Source of the DNA: a bacterium
GTDB lineage: Bacteria; Auribacterota; UBA3054
Assembly (NCBI GenBank): GCA_017557885.1
Contig: JAFYXV010000002.1
Span: forward strand, 478,088 to 542,087
Length of the DNA: 64,000 bases
Direction of reading: 5' to 3'
The position numbers were made by a program, and so were the translations under genes. Below are positions 59,933 to 64,000 of this stretch, piece by piece (the stretch's first letter is position 1; each line of letters opens with the position of its first letter). The notes under the pieces are model-generated. The model searched no databases. It saw only the letters and a list, made by a program, of their open reading frames with translations, and was not told the DNA's origin.

Positions 59933-61744
59933 TTATGAAAGATCTATGTCAGCATAATTTGCTATCAATGGGTTGTCGTAAGAAGAAAGCTGAGGAAATA
60001 CAACAGTTATCCCTTTTTTATCAAATATCTCTTTGTCGTATTCCGAATCGTCGCCATTATATAATTCTTGGAGAACAGATTCGTCAATACTTTTTGTTGA
60101 TTTTTCTTTTCTTCTTAAAACCGTTAAAGTAACGGCTTCACAATTTGAGAATTGTTTCCAAAAATCCTCGATTGACTTTATTCCTAAAACAATATCTCCG
60201 ACTTTTAGTTCGGAGTGTTTTTCCGCAAATTTACTAAGATGTTTTATAACTTGTTTGTTCCCTTTCTGTTCTAAAACTAGTGGTTGCAAATGGTCTAGTT
60301 CTTGACATAAAACAGAAGAGGTGTTTTCTAATTCTGGATAAATAAAACTATCAGAAATTCCTAGTCTTGCCAAATCCATTAAAATGTTGTTTTTTTTGCC
60401 TTCTTCAACTTCAATAAAATCAAAAAACAAAAACGATTCATCTCTCCATATAAATCTTTTAAAAATATCAAGAACATAAAAATCAGACAATGCTTTTTTT
60501 ATAGCAAAATAATGTTTGCTTGTTTGCATTCCTGAATGAGTGTTTGAAGTGATCATCTGAATGTCGGTCTGAAGAGATGAAATAATTTTGGACTGTTTAA
60601 TAGTTATCTGTTTAGACAAGTTACTTCTTTTACTGCTGCCGAAGGAGATTAAACGGAAATCATTCTCTATTTTTCTAATTTCATCTAGAACATCTTGCTC
60701 TAGTGGTAACTTATAAATGATAGAGTTTTCTATTGCTGTCCTATCTCTGTCTTGTGGTTTAAGGAAGAGCAACCTAAAGCATTCTTCATATCCTTTTAAG
60801 TCTGATAATGGCAACATATAATTTTTGTCTAATAAATACCCAAAAAGTAAAAAAGCACTACTTTGATTTGATATTCTCCAATTATTGTTTTTTGGCTTTA
60901 CACATATAATTTGAGCCATATCGACTAAAGAAAATTCAGAAGCATAATAACCACTATCCCTTCGGGATTTTAAGAGCAATTCTTTTGTAATTGGGTTCGT
61001 TTTTGATATCTGCGTAGCTTCGTTTAATATTTTTCTCCTATTAGCGGTATCGGGTTCTAGAGCATATTCTTCATATTTTTTGGAAAAATTTGACATGTTG
61101 TTATGAAAATTGTTTTCATAATATGCCGTACTATCTATTGTTGCCACGTTTGCCAACAAAGCTGTGTTGCTATCATCAGGGAACCTAATGGCTCTTTCAG
61201 AAATAAAAAAACAATACAATTTACCATTATGTTTATTAATTGAACTTTTTGCTGCAAAGTACAATGCAATTAGAGGGTTTTCGGTTACATCAAGTAACCT
61301 TGTTGGCACTCTATAGTGTTGCATTTTGGCCAATTTTTCAAATGTGGTTTTACAATCAGTAAATGCTTCTGGGCATCTATTGATAGCTTCGTAATAAAAT
61401 TTGTGTTCATTAATTATTCTGCCGTTTCGATAAATTGATGGTTCCAATTTATATGTGTTATCATCTTCGCCTCTAAAGAACAACTTGAATTTATTGCCAA
61501 AGGGCATTACTTCATTTATCTTATCTAACAACTCCACTTTTTCTTTAAACCAAGAATAAAAACTTTCGATTGAATTAATTTCTCTATTGGTTTTTTCGTC
61601 AGTTTTTTCAGAATTGTTAATAGCCTCAAACGAACTATTATTCAAAAGATCAGACGCGTTTTTTGATTGCTTGTCGAAAGATGCGCTATCATTTTTAACG
61701 TCTTTGGCAGGACCTGTTAGAATCGGTTGTTCTGTCTCTATCAT
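59933..61744 (-). CDS. FRG-domain protein
   Basis: A 603-residue protein. A low-complexity N-terminus (1-55) is followed by the FRG domain: F90-R91-G92-E93, 'YKLEPSIYRNGR' and the closing block 'LAKMQHYRVPTRLLDVTENP' (Q142-H143, TRLLD 148-152) and 'LIALYFAAKS'. The remaining about 430 residues have no match; near residue 500 'GDIVLGIKSIEDFWK' resembles a PDZ-like strand-helix piece. FRG proteins are often found in prophages and defence islands, and their activity is not settled. It lies upstream of the RM operon in the same direction. A TATAAT sits at 61776-61771 (minus). Confidence 0.88.
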   Translation of the reverse strand: MIETEQPILTGPAKDVKNDSASFDKQSKNASDLLNNSSFEAINNSEKTDEKTNREINSIESFYSWFKEKVELLDKINEVMPFGNKFKLFFRGEDDNTYKLEPSIYRNGRIINEHKFYYEAINRCPEAFTDCKTTFEKLAKMQHYRVPTRLLDVTENPLIALYFAAKSSINKHNGKLYCFFISERAIRFPDDSNTALLANVATIDSTAYYENNFHNNMSNFSKKYEEYALEPDTANRRKILNEATQISKTNPITKELLLKSRRDSGYYASEFSLVDMAQIICVKPKNNNWRISNQSSAFLLFGYLLDKNYMLPLSDLKGYEECFRLLFLKPQDRDRTAIENSIIYKLPLEQDVLDEIRKIENDFRLISFGSSKRSNLSKQITIKQSKIISSLQTDIQMITSNTHSGMQTSKHYFAIKKALSDFYVLDIFKRFIWRDESFLFFDFIEVEEGKKNNILMDLARLGISDSFIYPELENTSSVLCQELDHLQPLVLEQKGNKQVIKHLSKFAEKHSELKVGDIVLGIKSIEDFWKQFSNCEAVTLTVLRRKEKSTKSIDESVLQELYNGDDSEYDKEIFDKKGITVVFPQLSSYDNPLIANYADIDLS

Positions 61745-62192
61745 AACTGCTCTTGCTTGATGTTAACAAAATTATATAAATTTATCTGTATTTTATCATT
61801 TCTTGCTTAGAATGTGAACAATAATATATGTCATAAAATAGTGACATCAAGTGACTTCATAAAACTTAGCTACAAGGAGCAAACCACAGAAAATGATAGT
61901 GCACTATATATTTTGCTAGTGTTATCTTGCACTATGAAAAGCAGTGGCGTAATTGGAGAAATACTAGTAAAATCAGTGTACCTCACTATTGAAATTGGTG
62001 TAATGCTAGTGGTGTTGATAGCATGCTAGCGAAAGGGCTAGCGCACTAGCATGATTGGTAGCGCGCTACGAAAAGCAGTGGCGTAGAGTCTGAAAAGCTA
62101 GCAAAATCAGTGTAATACTAGCTGAATTGCTAGCGCGCTAGGAAAGGCGGTAGTGCGCTAGTAAAAAGGGTAGAAAAGGTATGGTTGGTTTG
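61745..62192. other. 448-base gene-free CTAG-rich repeat region
   Basis: No supportable gene. From 61900 to 62170 there are about eleven CTAG tetramers, mostly as GCTAGC/GCTAGT/ACTAG. Two 45-base degenerate direct repeats begin GAAAAGCAGTGGCGTA and end AAAATCAGTGTA (61936-61980 and 62068-62112). The FRG promoter lies at the left end. Confidence 0.75.
61936..62112 (+). repeat. pair of 45-base direct repeats
   Basis: Copies at 61936-61980 and 62068-62112 (132-base step), sharing GAAAAGCAGTGGCGTA, CTAG and AAAATCAGTGTA. The preceding TGCACTATGAAAA of copy 1 recurs at 63561-63573. Confidence 0.75.
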
Positions 62193-63488
62193 TTAAAGTC
62201 CCAACATCTCTTTAGCTTCTTCGTGACCTTGTTCAGCAGCTTTCTTTAGCCAAAATGTTGCTTGTTCTGGATCAGGATCTACTCCTTTGCCGTAATAATA
62301 AGCAAGGCCCAGGGCGAATTGTGCACTGGCATAGCCTTGCTCAGCGGATTTTGTGAACCATTCTACGGCTGTTTTATCGTCGCCAATCGAATCATAGTAC
62401 ACTCCCAAGCCGTACTGGGCCATGCTGTTTCCATCTTCTGCGGCGTCAGTAAAAAATTCTTTAGCTTTATCGAGATCTTGCGGTACTCCTTTTCCGACCA
62501 AATAGCAAGCGCCTAGATTATACTTTCCAAAAGAGTCGCCAAGATATGCCGCTTTGGTGAACCATTCAATGGCTTTTATATCGTCGTTCAATTTAGTATA
62601 AAATTTTCCTAAAGCATTTTGGGCGCCAGAAAGTCCCTGTTCCGCCGCTTTTGTGTACCATTCCATGGCTTTATCGTAATCTTGCGGTACGCCGTTTCCA
62701 TTTTCATAACAATCCCCGAGGGCATACGCTGCGTTCAAATTGCCCTGGCTTGCGGCTTTGGAAAACAACTCCACGGCCTTTTTGAAATCTTGCGGTACGC
62801 CTTTGCCGAAATAATAAAAATTAGCTAATGAGACCTGTGCGTTCGATTCGCCTTGTTCTGCTGCTTTGGTGTAGTATTCTATAGCTTTTTCGTAATTTTG
62901 CGGGACTCCTAGACCCAATTCGTATTTTAGTCCTAAAATATATTGTGCTTCATCATCTCCTTTATTTGCAGCATTAATAAAATATTCCGTAGATTTGGTG
63001 TACAATTCGTCTGCTTTTTTAGAATCTTGTGGTACACCAAGCCCCTTTTCATAACAATAGCCTAAATCGTGCTGTGATCTAGCGGATCCTTTTTCTGCTC
63101 CTTTTTTAAAGTATTCAACAGCTTTTTCGTAATCTTTTGGCATACCAATCCCCGATAAATAAAAAAAGCCGAGATGATCATAGGCAGAAGCGTCTTCTTG
63201 CTCGGCCGCCTTTGAAAACAAATCAAAAGCCTTCTCGAGATTTTGAGAAACACCTCTTCCGAACTTATAACATATAGCTAAATTATATATGGCCGGAGCG
63301 TATCCTTTTTGGGCAGCCTTTTCAAAATAGTTAAAAGCTAAATTGTCATCAACTGATTTAAGCCCGAGCTGATTGTATCGTTCCGGAGTGTTATTGATGA
63401 AGCGCAAAAATAAAAACGTACACACGATCATTACCGAGATAATGATAAGTACGACTATTATGTTTTTTGATGATGCGTTGGTTTTCAT
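62193..63488 (-). CDS. membrane-anchored Sel1-repeat protein
   Basis: A 431-residue protein with one N-terminal membrane anchor (about 10-30), then about eleven Sel1-like TPR repeats of 36 residues with the pattern 'A.YNLG.CY..G.GVPQD..KA.E.(Y/F)..AAEQG...AQ'. These repeats form a solenoid for protein-protein contact. The repeats are very alike, so copy number may vary. It is a low-GC gene at the island's right end and has its own -10 element. No direct link to the restriction genes is shown. Confidence 0.93.
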   Translation of the reverse strand: MKTNASSKNIIVVLIIISVMIVCTFLFLRFINNTPERYNQLGLKSVDDNLAFNYFEKAAQKGYAPAIYNLAICYKFGRGVSQNLEKAFDLFSKAAEQEDASAYDHLGFFYLSGIGMPKDYEKAVEYFKKGAEKGSARSQHDLGYCYEKGLGVPQDSKKADELYTKSTEYFINAANKGDDEAQYILGLKYELGLGVPQNYEKAIEYYTKAAEQGESNAQVSLANFYYFGKGVPQDFKKAVELFSKAASQGNLNAAYALGDCYENGNGVPQDYDKAMEWYTKAAEQGLSGAQNALGKFYTKLNDDIKAIEWFTKAAYLGDSFGKYNLGACYLVGKGVPQDLDKAKEFFTDAAEDGNSMAQYGLGVYYDSIGDDKTAVEWFTKSAEQGYASAQFALGLAYYYGKGVDPDPEQATFWLKKAAEQGHEEAKEMLGL

Positions 63489-63523
63489 AGTCTTTCAAAA
63501 ATTTGTTGCAATTGATGTAAAGT

Positions 63524-63532
63524 ATTATACCA
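63524..63532 (-). promoter_or_regulatory. extended -10 promoter of the Sel1 gene
   Basis: On the minus strand TGGTATAAT (TATAAT at 63529-63524), 36 bases before the ATG. Confidence 0.55.
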
Positions 63533-63578
63533 TTTCCATTTACAACTATTTAGAGTGCTTTGCACTATGAAAAATAAC

Positions 63579-63640
63579 GGTAAAACGCAAGGTACAAAAA
63601 CCGAAAAAGAGGGGTAAAACGCAAAGTAAATCCGAAAACC
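63579..63640 (+). repeat. two direct repeats GGTAAAACGCAA(G/A)GTA
   Basis: Copies at 63579-63594 and 63613-63628 (34-base step), each followed by (T)CCGAAAA. They lie beside the palindrome at 63645-63678, so they may be binding sites of the same system. Confidence 0.65.
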
Positions 63641-63644
63641 GTTT

Positions 63645-63678
63645 TTTCCAAAATGTTGATTCATCAACATTTTGGAAA
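63645..63678. repeat. perfect 16-base-arm palindrome
   Basis: TTTCCAAAATGTTGAT (63645-63660), TC, ATCAACATTTTGGAAA (63663-63678). No T-run follows, so it reads as an operator or structured DNA site rather than a terminator. Confidence 0.85.
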
Positions 63679-63711
63679 CTTGCGCATCTCCCCTAAAATG
63701 GCAAAAAGTTC

Positions 63712-64000
63712 TCAACTTAAGTAAGTTAGAAAGCTTTTTTTCTTTTTTTCTGATAAAACGTGCCCAGCTTCGCGGAAAAACGCGGAAAGGTTAGTGTCCG
63801 TAAGAAGGATCATAGCTTTGTTTTTGCCTAACCAGCGGGTCGCTCCGTCAAGGGGAGCTTCGTCCAGGGACCTTACGCATGCCAGGGCTACTCCGGCCTC
63901 TGCGCAGCTCTTGCGCAGGGCTATCATCTTTCTTTGCGAAAGCCTTTGTTTTTTGATGGCTCGGTAAGGAGCTAAAACGTTTTGAAAAGCTTTAGCGGAA
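63712..64000 (-). pseudogene. degenerate ImmA/IrrE-type metallopeptidase fragment (HigA-like), 5' end outside window
   Basis: Open from the window edge; about 95 residues are visible. 'LDGATRWLGKNKAMILLT' and 'FFREAGHVLSEKKKK' match the COG2856/ImmA-IrrE pattern '..GA.RWL...kalI.Ls....... FFHEaGH'. The HExxH first His is Arg here, about six residues before it are missing, and the chain stops after an A-rich tract where frameshift is easy, without the usual C-terminal part. It is probably a decayed antitoxin-plus-peptidase gene. A short, inactive but used protein cannot be excluded. Confidence 0.55.

Noticed and set aside
61814..62029. 71-codon open frame in the CTAG-rich gap
   Set aside because: Lies entirely within degenerate repeats, no ribosome binding site, no family resemblance.
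63485..63715. 76-codon minus-strand frame next to the ImmA/IrrE fragment, as a possible frameshifted continuation
   Set aside because: Joining it through the A-tract gives no zinc-peptidase-like sequence, and it runs through the palindrome and direct repeats.

Overview
The window looks like a chromosomal segment of an anaerobic, Gram-negative-type bacterium, most plausibly from the PVC group (Lentisphaerota/Kiritimatiellota-like). The grounds are PEP-CTERM-like C-termini ('VPEP/LPEP', hydrophobic stretch, R(R)K) on large secreted proteins, a GTP-type PEP carboxykinase, a two-centre desulfoferrodoxin, a BY-kinase polysaccharide locus and many lipoproteins. This assignment is inference. I found no rRNA or tRNA gene and no CRISPR array. 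Positions 1 to about 51,300 are GC-rich, except for the DUF4143 ATPase at about 40.3-41.6 kb. Positions 51,300-63,700 are clearly AT-rich and look like an acquired island.

Layout. 0-9 kb: 3' end of a secreted PEP-CTERM protein, pckG, a HicB-like small protein, pdxJ, the rpsB-tsf-terminator-pyrH housekeeping block, desulfoferrodoxin, a membrane protein, a lipoprotein and rlmN. 9-11.5 kb: a HEAT-repeat lipoprotein, a zinc-ribbon protein and argF. 11.5-28.2 kb: a tightly overlapping, same-strand polysaccharide locus. It holds a PHP phosphatase, a BY-kinase, four unrecognised membrane/TPR proteins, an acyltransferase, two O-antigen ligase/polymerase-like proteins, a glycosyltransferase, an RfaE2-like nucleotidyltransferase and a DUF3160-like protein. 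28.2-32.6 kb: metal homeostasis (CopZ-like, CopA, CDF, CorA). 32.6-40.3 kb: secreted proteins and a solo Fic enzyme divergent from two beta-helix PEP-CTERM giants. 40.4-41.6 kb: a DUF4143 ATPase behind a near-perfect palindrome. 50.8-41.6 kb, minus strand: one probable six-gene operon of membrane fusion protein, RND pump, a YchF-like protein without its GTPase core, a secreted beta-helix protein, a lipoprotein polysaccharide deacetylase and TrmH.

51.3-63.7 kb is a defence-type island. It contains a TrlF-like PHP+SMC ATPase, an M-S-DUF262/HNH operon and an FRG-domain protein, followed by a Sel1-repeat protein and a decayed ImmA/IrrE fragment. The M protein has a P57-D58...E76-Y-K78 nuclease-like N-terminus, which suggests a BcgI-like type IIB restriction-modification enzyme rather than type I; no hsdR is present. 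Its S subunit has a 24-bp tandem repeat between the two target-recognition halves that could switch specificity by slippage. Gaps in the island carry CTAG-rich dispersed repeats, palindromes and a four-copy CTTGGTC array.

A recurring extended -10 element, TTTG(C/G)TA(A/T)AAT, precedes many of the genes and probably marks the main housekeeping promoter of this organism.
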